Assembly: GCF_014201835.1 (NCBI RefSeq)
Contig: NZ_JACHFH010000005.1
Span: 37,209 to 101,208 of the forward strand
Length of the DNA: 64,000 nucleotides
Direction: 5' to 3'
DNA from: Pectinatus brassicae
GTDB taxonomy: Bacteria; Bacillota; Negativicutes; Selenomonadales; Selenomonadaceae
A program made the position numbers and the translations under genes. Shown here in pieces: positions 8,422 to 17,098 of the stretch; the first letter of the stretch is position 1; each line of letters opens with the position of its first letter. The notes under the pieces were generated by a model. It saw only the letters and a list, made by a program, of their open reading frames with translations. It was not told where the DNA came from and made no database searches.

Positions 8422-10005
8422 TTACATTGCATAAAAATTGACTAGTTTAGCGTCAAAAATACCATCAATTTTTAAAACTTCATTAATAATATCCTGTGAG
8501 ATATCATCATCGATAGTTAAAACCATCATGCTGGTACCGGCAATTGCTGTTTTACCAACCTGCATACCAGAAATATTGATAGAAAATTTACCAAGGATAG
8601 AACCGACCAGCCCAATCATACCGGGGCGGTTGATATGCGGGCAGATAAGAATGCGGGCATGGGGGTCGACATCAACACGATGCTGGTTTATGCTGACAAT
8701 GCGGCCTTCTGTGCCAAATAGTGCACCTTGCACGGATTGCTCACCTTTTGGTGTTATTACACTTACCGTTATAAGATTAGCAAAGTTACTGACATCTTTA
8801 TTTTTTATTTCTTCAATTTTTATATTGCGTTGTTTAGCTATTGACGGAGCGTTTACATAATTTACTGAGGTTTGCAGTATTGGATTTAGTAAACCTTTAA
8901 TAATAGCAATGGAAATCATCTTTGTGTCTATTGCCGCGATTTCACCATTATAGCGAATGGTAAGATCTTTTATAGGACCGTCAGAGAGTGATTGGGCGGT
9001 GCAGCCGAGTCTTTCGGCCAAAGTAAGATATGGACGGATTTTAGCCATGGTATCAGCGGATACAGGTGCCATATTGACAGCTGTTGATACTGGCTCACCT
9101 TTTAATGCTGCAGCTACACCATGGGAAGCGTCAATAGCAACACCAATTTGAGCTTCGACGGTAGATGCGCCAAGATGTGGAGTAAGTACAATGTTATCAA
9201 TATTACGTAATGGGTTATCCTCAGCCAATGGTTCAGAGGTGAACACATCGATAGCAGCACCGGCGACTTGGCCGGATTTCACAGCATCAGCTAAATCCTG
9301 CTCATTAATGATACCGCCGCGGGCACAGTTTATTAAGCGCACGCCTTTTTTCATTTTGCCAAGATTATCTTTATTAATCATGTTTTTGGTTTGCGGGGTA
9401 AGAGGCATATGTACAGTGATGAAGTCGGCTTTTTCTACAACGTCATCCAACGAACCAATAGTCACACCCAAGGCATCAGCACGTTCTTCATTTAAATAAG
9501 GGTCATAAGCAATAATATTCATGTCAAAGGACATAGCACGTTTGGCAACACCAGAGCCAATGCGACCCAAACCAATAACGCCAAGTGTCTTGCCGCGCAA
9601 TTCAACACCAACATATTTTTTGCGGTTCCATTCACCTTTTTGTAGGGTTTCATTAGCAATAGGAATCATACGGCTCATAGAAAGCATCATAGCCATGGTA
9701 TGTTCGGTTGCGGCAATAGTATTTCCTTCTGGAGCATTTAATACGATGATACCGCGCTCGGTTGCAGCAGAAATATCAATATTGTCAGTACCAACACCGG
9801 CACGACCAATGACTTTTAAATTATCAGCTTTGGCGATAACTTCTTTGGTTATTTTAGAAGCACTGCGTACAATAATACCATCATACTGCGGAATTATTTC
9901 TAATAATTCTTCGGCAGATAATTTATCCTTAACAACTATATCAAAATCTTTTTCTAAAATATTGACGGCTTTTTTTGATACGCCATCAGCCACTAAAACT
10001 TTCAT
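8422..10005 (-). CDS. serA: D-3-phosphoglycerate dehydrogenase
   Basis: First enzyme of serine biosynthesis (3-phosphoglycerate to 3-phosphohydroxypyruvate, NAD). The 527-residue long form has an N-terminal substrate/nucleotide-binding domain with VIGLGRIGSGVAKR (about 145-158), an intervening ASB-type domain (about 320-450) and a C-terminal ACT domain (about 455-527), which usually gives serine feedback control. I take ATG 10005 (MKVLVADGVSKKAV), the normal family start; an in-frame ATG 33 bases upstream would put the GAGGGAG ribosome-binding site inside the coding region. Monocistronic, with its own promoter at 10072-10101. Confidence 0.95.
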   Translation of the reverse strand: MKVLVADGVSKKAVNILEKDFDIVVKDKLSAEELLEIIPQYDGIIVRSASKITKEVIAKADNLKVIGRAGVGTDNIDISAATERGIIVLNAPEGNTIAATEHTMAMMLSMSRMIPIANETLQKGEWNRKKYVGVELRGKTLGVIGLGRIGSGVAKRAMSFDMNIIAYDPYLNEERADALGVTIGSLDDVVEKADFITVHMPLTPQTKNMINKDNLGKMKKGVRLINCARGGIINEQDLADAVKSGQVAGAAIDVFTSEPLAEDNPLRNIDNIVLTPHLGASTVEAQIGVAIDASHGVAAALKGEPVSTAVNMAPVSADTMAKIRPYLTLAERLGCTAQSLSDGPIKDLTIRYNGEIAAIDTKMISIAIIKGLLNPILQTSVNYVNAPSIAKQRNIKIEEIKNKDVSNFANLITVSVITPKGEQSVQGALFGTEGRIVSINQHRVDVDPHARILICPHINRPGMIGLVGSILGKFSINISGMQVGKTAIAGTSMMVLTIDDDISQDIINEVLKIDGIFDAKLVNFYAM

Positions 10006-10071
10006 TATATTATTCAATCTCCCTCTTATTATATACATAGATAATGTGATTTATATATTATCTTTCGTAAT

Positions 10072-10101
10072 ATTGTAGTTTATCAATGTTATATACGTCA
10101 A
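10072..10101 (-). promoter_or_regulatory. serA promoter
   Basis: Minus strand: TTGACG (10101-10096), 18-bp spacer, TACAAT (10077-10072). The start would be near 10065, leaving a leader of about 60 nt. Confidence 0.65.
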
Positions 10102-10212
10102 GTACTATAGTCGAATTAAATGTAAAATGAGAATAGAAAAAAGTACAAATTTTTCTATAAGTTACATGAATTGTTGATTATAAAGTAAATAGTAATCTAT
10201 TATAAGATAAGG

Positions 10213-10338
10213 TATAATGATATACTGTATTAATAGAAATAAGGGGACACTGCTGTAGGAAACGGCAGTGGCACAAGGAAGAATTAGGCGGCACAACTAT
10301 TTTGCATTTTGATTTACCTATGGAAAGGAGAATTTTAT
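10213..10338 (+). promoter_or_regulatory. Promoter and structured leader of the efflux operon
   Basis: TATAAT occurs at 10213-10218, without a clear -35. The leader holds a stable hairpin, CACTGCTGT (10248-10256) with ACGGCAGTG (10262-10270) around an AGGAA loop, then GC-richer sequence with repeated GGCAC before the ribosome-binding site GGAAAGGAG. It matches no riboswitch class I know by eye; the rest of 10102-10212 is plain AT-rich sequence. Confidence 0.45.
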
Positions 10339-11631
10339 ATGCATTTTAGCATAATAAAAAAAATAATGTTGGGAGCTGTTTTGTTATTTTCATTACAGCA
10401 AGCGACAGGTTATTGTGCTTCGTTATCAATTAATGAAGCAGTACAAATGGCGCTGCAAAATAATCTTGATATAAAAATAGCAGCTAAGGATGAGGCTAAG
10501 GCCAAGGCTGAATTGGAAGCAACTAAAGCGAAAGACGGTATGACGATTTCCCTTAAAAGCAGTTTATCCGTAGCTGATGGTGTTACTGACGGTGTAAAAA
10601 AAGATTTTGAGCGTGATAATGACAATAGTATTGCAGTCAGCAAGTCAATTTATTCAGCAGGGAAAAATAAACTTAATGTACAGATAAAGGAAGATAGTTT
10701 ACGGCAAAGTGGGTTAAATATTGAGCGTACTGCTGAAAATATCGAATATAATACGGTAAAAGCCTATTATGATATATTGCAGGCAAAAAAAACCATTATT
10801 GTAGATAAAGAATCGGTGGCTAATTATGAAAAACATTTAACTAATGTCCGCAATTTATATCTAGGCGGCAGTGTGCCTAAATCAGATTTGCTGCGTTCGG
10901 AGGTGGAACTGTCCAATGCCAGGCAAACTTTGATAAAAGCTGTTAATGATTATGATATAGCAGTAATTACATTTAAAAACATTGTTAAAATGCAGCATGA
11001 TGAAGAACTGATATTAACTGATGATTTCAAATATATTCCGTTTGAAAAATCACTTATCAGCTGCTTGGGTTATGCTGATGATAATAGGAAGGACTTACAG
11101 CAGGCACAGATTGATTGTGCTATCGAGGAGAAGAATCTCAAACTGGCCAAGGCCGGTTATAAGCCTACTGTTGACAGTTCATTAAGTGTGGGCTGGAATA
11201 AACAGCCAGCACCATCTAAAAATGATTATAATTATACGGTGGGGATTTCTGCCAGCTGGGATATTTTTGACAATGGTATTACTAGAGCGAACGTTGATGC
11301 AGCAAAGGCCGCCTGGGAATCAGCACAACTGACTTTGCTGCAGAAAAAGGATGATGTTGATTTGGCGGTGCGTCAGGCTTATCTTAATATGCGTGAGGCG
11401 GAAAAAAGGGTTAATACAAGTGAAACTGCGGTAGAACAGGCGCAGGAAGACTTATTTATCGCTCAGGAAAAATATCGTGTTGGTGCAGGTATCATATTGG
11501 ATATAATTGATGCTCAATTAGCGTTATCAACAGCCAGTCTTGATAGAATAAGTGCCCAATATGATTATGCCCGTTATATGGCGCAATTGGAAAACGTTAT
11601 GGGTAAAAAAGCGGGGGAACTTGATATATGA
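10339..11631 (+). CDS. TolC-family outer-membrane efflux channel
   Basis: Outer-membrane channel protein, 430 residues, with a signal peptide (about 1-25, ending near GYCAS) and two OEP repeats rich in long helices and Ala/Gln/Glu heptads. The start is ATG 10339, with GGAAAGGAG 8 bases upstream; a frame start 30 bases earlier would spoil the signal peptide. It heads a three-component efflux operon, overlapping the adaptor gene by ATGA. A TolC homologue is direct evidence for an outer membrane, hence a diderm Firmicute. The exported substrate cannot be read from the sequence. Confidence 0.93.
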   Translation: MHFSIIKKIMLGAVLLFSLQQATGYCASLSINEAVQMALQNNLDIKIAAKDEAKAKAELEATKAKDGMTISLKSSLSVADGVTDGVKKDFERDNDNSIAVSKSIYSAGKNKLNVQIKEDSLRQSGLNIERTAENIEYNTVKAYYDILQAKKTIIVDKESVANYEKHLTNVRNLYLGGSVPKSDLLRSEVELSNARQTLIKAVNDYDIAVITFKNIVKMQHDEELILTDDFKYIPFEKSLISCLGYADDNRKDLQQAQIDCAIEEKNLKLAKAGYKPTVDSSLSVGWNKQPAPSKNDYNYTVGISASWDIFDNGITRANVDAAKAAWESAQLTLLQKKDDVDLAVRQAYLNMREAEKRVNTSETAVEQAQEDLFIAQEKYRVGAGIILDIIDAQLALSTASLDRISAQYDYARYMAQLENVMGKKAGELDI

Positions 11632-12746
11632 AAAAATTTTTAAATAAGAAAATAATCATAGCTGTAATAGTTATATTATGTTTGGCTGCGGGCGGCTATA
11701 AATATTGGCAGGTTCAGCAGGCAGCCCAAAACAGCAAGCTGCCGAGTGAAATGTACACTGTAAAGAAAATGAACTTAAAATCGACAGTATCGGCAACAGG
11801 TACGATAAAACCAGTGGAATCAGTTGAAGTCAGTTCTAAAATAACTGCAAGAATAAAGCAGGTATTAGTAAAAGAAAATGATACTGTAACGCAGGGACAG
11901 ACTGTAGCTGTTTTGGATGGTAAGGATTTAGAAAATGAATTGGTAAAAGCAAAAGAAACAGTGAATAATACACTGTCTAAATATAACCGTATGCAGTATT
12001 TATACAATATTGGAGCTAAATCAAAAGAAGACTTAGAAGATGCTCAGTATAATTATGCGACAGCTAAAAGTGATATGGAAGTTACTAAATCAGACCTTGA
12101 TGAAACCGTTATTACAGCACCGATAAGCGGCGTAGTAGTAGGTGAGCCTAAAACACCGGGGACAATGGCGGTGCAGGGAACAAGCAATCCTACGGTTATA
12201 ATGCGAATTGCGGACTTATCAAAAAAACAAATATTAGCCAAAATTGATGAAACGGATATTGGCAAGATAAAAGTTGGACAATCAGCGACATTTACGGTTG
12301 ATGCCTATAATAATAAAAATTTTACAGCAAAAGTAATTAAGATATCGCAGACTGATACAAGTAATACCTGGGATGTTTCGTCAGACAGCACGAGCTCATC
12401 GTCATCGTCGTCAGTAATTTATTACTATGTAACGTTAGATGTTGCTGATGATGATAATTTATTAAAACCAGCAATGACGGCAAGGGTAGAAATAAATACT
12501 GCTGACAAAAAAGATGCTGTGGCAGTACCTTTATCAGCATTAAAAACAGACAGTAAAGGCTCATATGTAGTAATTATAGAAAATCAAGGAACTGTTAACA
12601 AATATGTAAAAACAGGTATTTACAGCGATGACTATGTGGAAATAACCAGCGGATTAAATGTCGGTGATAAAATATCGCTTGATTATACAGCCAGTAAAAC
12701 TAAAACGTCAACAACGTCAACACGTCATGGCGGGCCGCCGTTTTAA
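11628..12746 (+). CDS. Periplasmic adaptor (membrane-fusion) protein, MacA-like
   Basis: HlyD/MacA-type adaptor of 372 residues joining the inner-membrane ABC transporter to the TolC channel. An N-terminal membrane anchor (about 8-26) is followed by a lipoyl-like half (VSATGTIKPVESVEVSSK), a helical hairpin (about 95-155), the second lipoyl half (VITAPISGVV) and beta-barrel domains. A serine tract (about 250-262, SDSTSSSSSSS) interrupts the barrel region, and the C-terminus is Thr/Ser/Lys-rich. The start codon overlaps the upstream stop. Confidence 0.92.
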   Translation: MKKFLNKKIIIAVIVILCLAAGGYKYWQVQQAAQNSKLPSEMYTVKKMNLKSTVSATGTIKPVESVEVSSKITARIKQVLVKENDTVTQGQTVAVLDGKDLENELVKAKETVNNTLSKYNRMQYLYNIGAKSKEDLEDAQYNYATAKSDMEVTKSDLDETVITAPISGVVVGEPKTPGTMAVQGTSNPTVIMRIADLSKKQILAKIDETDIGKIKVGQSATFTVDAYNNKNFTAKVIKISQTDTSNTWDVSSDSTSSSSSSSVIYYYVTLDVADDDNLLKPAMTARVEINTADKKDAVAVPLSALKTDSKGSYVVIIENQGTVNKYVKTGIYSDDYVEITSGLNVGDKISLDYTASKTKTSTTSTRHGGPPF

Positions 12747-12772
12747 TAATAGGACAAAAAAGCAGGTGTAAA

Positions 12773-13471
12773 ATGACTATTGAACTTAAAGATATAAAAA
12801 AGATTTATCAGGTAGGAACGCAGCAGGTAGCTGCGTTAAACGGTATTGACTTAAATATAAAAAAAGGGGAATTTGCAGCCCTTATGGGGCCATCAGGCTC
12901 AGGTAAATCAACTTTGATGAATATCTTGGGCTGCTTGGACAGACCAACCGAAGGCTCTTATAAGCTGGACGGTGCAGAAGTAGCCCATTTGGGTGATGAT
13001 GAACTGGCCAAAACGCGCAATAAAAAGATTGGTTTTGTCTTTCAAAATTTTAATTTATTATCGCGCATAAGTGCCTTAGAAAATGTTGCTTTGCCATTAG
13101 TATATGCTGGAGTTGGCTATAAGGAACGGCATGAGCGGGCCCATTATTTTTTGCGGGCAGTAGGCCTTGATGATAGGGCAGAACATCAGCCTAATGAACT
13201 ATCAGGTGGGCAAAGACAAAGAGTAGCAATCGCCAGAGCACTTGTAAATGATCCCAGCATAATTATGGCTGATGAACCTACGGGCAATCTCGACACAAAA
13301 TCCACCAGGGAAATAATGAATATATTTATGGATCTGCATGAGCAGGGGAAAACTGTTATTTTAGTTACGCATGAGCCGGAAATAGCAGAATGCGCGTCAC
13401 GACAATTATTGGTGCGGGATGGAAAAATTACCAAAGATGTCGGAAAGGGGGTCAAAATGGATGTTGTTTAG
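12773..13471 (+). CDS. MacB-type ABC transporter ATP-binding protein
   Basis: ATPase of 232 residues of the LolD/MacB-ATPase family. Walker A GPSGSGKST at about 39-47, Q-loop in VFQNFNLL, signature LSGGQRQRVAIARAL, Walker B IIMADEPTGNLD and the H-loop VTHE are all present. In MacB itself ATPase and permease are fused; here they are split into two overlapping genes. Ribosome-binding site AGCAGGTG precedes the ATG. Works with the permease that follows. Confidence 0.95.
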   Translation: MTIELKDIKKIYQVGTQQVAALNGIDLNIKKGEFAALMGPSGSGKSTLMNILGCLDRPTEGSYKLDGAEVAHLGDDELAKTRNKKIGFVFQNFNLLSRISALENVALPLVYAGVGYKERHERAHYFLRAVGLDDRAEHQPNELSGGQRQRVAIARALVNDPSIIMADEPTGNLDTKSTREIMNIFMDLHEQGKTVILVTHEPEIAECASRQLLVRDGKITKDVGKGVKMDVV

Positions 13472-14678
13472 AGAAAGTGTAATTATTGCCATAAAGGCAC
13501 TTTTCGCGAATAAAATGCGCTCAATTCTTACAATGCTGGGTATAATAATTGGCGTTGGCGCTGTTATTGCAATGGTTTCTGTTGGAATGGGCGTCAGAAA
13601 ACAGGTTCAAGACTCCATAGCAAGTCTTGGCAGTAATATGCTTATTGTTACTGCTGGCGCGCCTAGGGTCAATGGGGTGCGTCAGGCAGCTGGCAGTGGT
13701 GAAAAACTAAAATTAGATGATGCTGATGCAATTAAGAAAAAGATAAAAAATATTGATTATGTTGCCCCTAATGTGCAAAAATCATATCAGGTTGTAAATG
13801 GCAACCAAAATTGGAATACCACAGTATATGGTATCACTTCAGAATATATGATGATACGCTCACTGACCGTAAAAAGCGGTTCGTTTATTACCACAAATGA
13901 TATGAATACACGAAATCGTGTGGCCGTTATTGGCGCAACTGTAGCATCAAATTTATTTGGTGAGAGTAACCCGGTAGGTAAAAATATTCGTATTAATAAT
14001 GATCCGTATAAGGTCATAGGTGTACTTGCTAGCAAGGGTCAGTCCTCAATGGGACAGGATCAGGATGACTGTGTATTGATACCAATAACAACAGCGATGG
14101 AAAGATTAATGGCGTTGACAAGTATACGTACTATAAATATACAAGTATCTTCAGCGGATAAAATAGATATGGTGCAGGAGCAAGTAGAAACATTACTAAG
14201 GCAGCGCCATCGTATAAAAAAACCGGCTGATGATGATTTTGAGGTGCGTAATTTAACCAGTATAATGGAAACAATGACTAATACTACTACGATGATTACA
14301 CTGCTGTTAGGCAGTATTGCGGCAATTTCATTGCTGGTAGGCGGCATTGGCATAATGAATATTATGATGGTATCGGTCACCGAACGCACCAGGGAAATCG
14401 GCATAAGAAAAGCATTAGGAGCAACTTTTAAAGATATAATGCTGCAATTTTTGATTGAGTCGATAGTTGTGAGTGTAATTGGCGGGGTCATTGGTATTGG
14501 GGTTGGTTGTGGGGCCGCTATGGCAATATCACAGGTTGGTAGTTTTACTACCGTTATAACAATTGAGCCCATACTGTTGTCATTTTTATTTTCTGTTGGA
14601 ATTGGCTTGTTCTTTGGTATATATCCGGCACGAAAGGCAGCTAAATTGGATCCGATAGAAGCATTGCGTTATGAATAA
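13461..14678 (+). CDS. MacB-type ABC transporter permease (FtsX family)
   Basis: Inner-membrane permease, 405 residues: one N-terminal membrane helix (about 20-42, following ANKMRSILTMLGIIIG), a large periplasmic MacB_PCD domain, then three C-terminal helices (about 280-400), with TERTREIGIRKALGA in the coupling region. The start at ATG 13461, with AAAGGGGGT upstream, gives an 11-base overlap with the ATPase gene; an in-frame ATG at 13419 lies too deep in that gene. It completes the efflux operon. Confidence 0.93.
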   Translation: MLFRESVIIAIKALFANKMRSILTMLGIIIGVGAVIAMVSVGMGVRKQVQDSIASLGSNMLIVTAGAPRVNGVRQAAGSGEKLKLDDADAIKKKIKNIDYVAPNVQKSYQVVNGNQNWNTTVYGITSEYMMIRSLTVKSGSFITTNDMNTRNRVAVIGATVASNLFGESNPVGKNIRINNDPYKVIGVLASKGQSSMGQDQDDCVLIPITTAMERLMALTSIRTINIQVSSADKIDMVQEQVETLLRQRHRIKKPADDDFEVRNLTSIMETMTNTTTMITLLLGSIAAISLLVGGIGIMNIMMVSVTERTREIGIRKALGATFKDIMLQFLIESIVVSVIGGVIGIGVGCGAAMAISQVGSFTTVITIEPILLSFLFSVGIGLFFGIYPARKAAKLDPIEALRYE

Positions 14679-14800
14679 TAGAAAAACATGTAAACTTTGA
14701 CACAATATTGTATAATGTATTATTATCAAATAAATAACTTATTTGAAGTTATAGTTTATAAAGTATAAATTTTTTTAGTAAGGATGGTATCGAGTAGTTT

Positions 14801-16726
14801 ATGTTAGTCAATAAAAAAACAGTTGAACTTTTGGCCCCGGTTGGTCAATGGAGTACATTAGTAGCTGCGGTAGAAGCTGGCGCTGATGCAGTTTATATGG
14901 GCGGTAAAGCCTTTAACATGAGAAGGTTTCGTGATGATTTTAACTTCGATAATAAAGAACTAAAAAAAGCGGTAGAATATGCCCATGCTCATGGAGTAAG
15001 TTTATATATAACGCTGAATAATCTTATAAGTGATGAGGAAATTCCAGCGTTGGAAGAATATCTGACTTGCCTTAGCAATGATGTCCATCCTGATGCACTT
15101 ATAGTACAGGATTTTGCTGTTGTAGAAATAGTGAAGCGTTTGGGACTCGATTTGACCTTACATTCATCAATAATGATGAATACGCATAATGCCCAAATGA
15201 TAGAAAAATTTCAGCAGTTTGGTATTACCCGTATTGTAGCCAGCCGAGAAATGAGTTTGGCCGACATACGCCTAATGAAAAATGAAACTAATATGGAAAT
15301 AGAATTTTTTGTGCATGGTGATATGTGCATTGCTGAGGGCGGTCAGTGTATACATTCCGGTGTGGTATTCGGTCATAGCAGTAATCGTGGTTTATGCATG
15401 AAACCTTGTCGTTGGCAGTATAAATTTGCCGAAGAAAAAAACATTAATGATGCTGATTATATGGCACAGAAAAAATCTGAATATAAAATGGCTCTTAAAG
15501 ATATGTGTATGTATCAGGCTTTGCCGGAACTTATTCAGTCAGGTGTATATTCTTTTAAAATTGAGGGACGTATGCGTGATGCGGAATTTGTCAGCAATAT
15601 AGTTGGTACATATCGTCGTGCTATTGACAGATATGTAGCTGATCCTACCGGCTACAGCATGGATAAAAAAGATTGGCAGATTTTAAAGGATAATGAAGTT
15701 CGTGGCTATTCTACATGTTTTGCTGTTGCTAAACCGACCTATGATGAGATTGGTTTATCAGGAGAAGGTGAACCACGCTTTTTCAGCAAGGCTGTTAAAG
15801 AAGCAGATTTAACAATAAAAACAGAATTTAAAACAGTTTCCAGCGAAAATAAGCCAGTGCTGGCAGTTCGCTGTGCTTCACTAGAGCATTTAAAAGAAGC
15901 TTGCGCCAATGGTGCTGATGTTGTATATGCTGGTGGCGATGTTTACCGTCCACTTACACCATGGACATTAGCAGATTTTAAAGAAGCCCGTATTATTACA
16001 GAAAAAGCCAATTGTAAGCTGGTGATTGCGACACCGCGCATAACGAGAAGACTGGAAATCAGTGAGCTGGAACAATTATTTACACAGCTTAATATTATAA
16101 AACCAGATGGTATTCTCGTACATAATATAGGAACACTTAATATGGCTAAAAAATTGACTGCTATCCCTGTGCAGTGCGGTGTATCCTTTAGTTTATTTAA
16201 TGCTAAGGCAGCAGCATTGCTGCAAAATGAAGGGGCAGTAATGGGAACTGCTTCTTTAGAACTTGGCTGTAAACAGGTACAAACCTTGATAGAAAAAAGC
16301 TCATTGCCGATTGAAGTTATCGTGCATGGTGCAATAGAAGCGATGATTTGCGATTTTGACTTTATCGAACAGGAAACTGGTAAAAAACAAATTACTAATC
16401 CAGAAGTATTTGATAAGCACTATGCCTTTATAGATACTGCTGATGAAATTCATAGTGTTCGCCGCACGCAGTATAATAGAAATAATGTATTGTTTGCTCA
16501 TGATTTATGCCTGTTGCCATATTTGGATAAATTAAATACAGCAGCATCATTTTGCATTGAAGCACAGGATTATACAGCAGCCTATACAGGTAGTCTTGTG
16601 AACATTTATCGCCAGGTCATTGATGATTTTGCTGCTTATAATATTGATGAACTCATTGAAGAAATAAAAGTAGATGCACCACGTGCCTTTGGCAATGGTG
16701 TATATCGTTATGAAGCATCGAGATAA
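14801..16726 (+). CDS. U32-family protein (peptidase U32/RNA-hydroxylation type)
   Basis: 641 residues with an N-terminal U32 domain and a second U32-like barrel from about residue 340 to the end. The family's conserved Cys pattern is seen at about 178-205 (MCIAEGGQCIHSGVVFG then GLCMKPCR). Members of this family act in tRNA uridine or 23S rRNA hydroxylation (TrhP, RlhA) and were first named as collagenase-like peptidases; this copy's substrate is not decided by the sequence. Preceded by an AT-rich 120-bp gap with a TTGACA at 14697-14702 but no well-spaced -10. Monocistronic. Confidence 0.87.
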   Translation: MLVNKKTVELLAPVGQWSTLVAAVEAGADAVYMGGKAFNMRRFRDDFNFDNKELKKAVEYAHAHGVSLYITLNNLISDEEIPALEEYLTCLSNDVHPDALIVQDFAVVEIVKRLGLDLTLHSSIMMNTHNAQMIEKFQQFGITRIVASREMSLADIRLMKNETNMEIEFFVHGDMCIAEGGQCIHSGVVFGHSSNRGLCMKPCRWQYKFAEEKNINDADYMAQKKSEYKMALKDMCMYQALPELIQSGVYSFKIEGRMRDAEFVSNIVGTYRRAIDRYVADPTGYSMDKKDWQILKDNEVRGYSTCFAVAKPTYDEIGLSGEGEPRFFSKAVKEADLTIKTEFKTVSSENKPVLAVRCASLEHLKEACANGADVVYAGGDVYRPLTPWTLADFKEARIITEKANCKLVIATPRITRRLEISELEQLFTQLNIIKPDGILVHNIGTLNMAKKLTAIPVQCGVSFSLFNAKAAALLQNEGAVMGTASLELGCKQVQTLIEKSSLPIEVIVHGAIEAMICDFDFIEQETGKKQITNPEVFDKHYAFIDTADEIHSVRRTQYNRNNVLFAHDLCLLPYLDKLNTAASFCIEAQDYTAAYTGSLVNIYRQVIDDFAAYNIDELIEEIKVDAPRAFGNGVYRYEASR

Positions 16727-16747
16727 TCAGCTTATTTAAAAAGAAAA

Positions 16748-16779
16748 AATGTTGCACTAATTTATTAGTTGGTACAACA
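16748..16779 (+). terminator. Hairpin after the U32 gene
   Basis: ATGTTG plus ACTAA pair with TTAGT plus CAACAT. No strong T-run follows, so termination efficiency is uncertain. Confidence 0.45.
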
Positions 16780-16828
16780 TAATATCGATATTATTTGTAT
16801 TGTGTTAGTTAATAAACTAGTATGTCCT

Positions 16829-17030
16829 TTAAGCCGTCCCTGCACGGTGTGTACTGTATTTCTAAAGTGTTAAAGCACTAAGAACTACAGCATAGGGAAG
16901 GTGGCTTGACGAAGTCAAGTCGGAAGGGTTAACCCCTCAGGCAGCTTTGCTGCCAGCTCCGCACGCGGTGTGTACTATATTTCTAAGCGCTAAAGCGCAA
17001 AGAACTATAGCATATAGGGGAGCCTTTCAT
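16829..17030. repeat. Composite dispersed palindromic repeat with two nested 53-bp units
   Basis: The gap before the aminotransferase gene holds a modular repeat. Its core (about 16895-16960: GGTGGCTTGAC, AAGTCAAGTCGGAAG, AACCCCTCAGGCAGCTTTGC, TGCCAGCTCC) and its end TAGGGGAGCCTTT recur inside the CRISPR array at 37748-37830. Two copies of a second unit, starting GCAC(G)CGGTGTGTACT and ending AGAACTA(C/T)AGCATA, sit at 16842-16894 and 16961-17013, each in the middle of one of the core's palindromes. The remaining bases up to the gene are unremarkable. Palindromic repeats of this CCCCTCAG...GGGGAG kind are common between genes of gut Firmicutes. No coding capacity. Confidence 0.8.
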
Positions 17031-17098
17031 GCACCTAAAATACAACTAGTATAATGCGACGATATTGTATATTGTGATTTTCAGGAAAGGGAGTACTT

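Noticed and set aside
14060..14572. A 170-residue minus-strand reading frame.
   Set aside because: Shadow of the ABC permease gene, without a ribosome-binding site.
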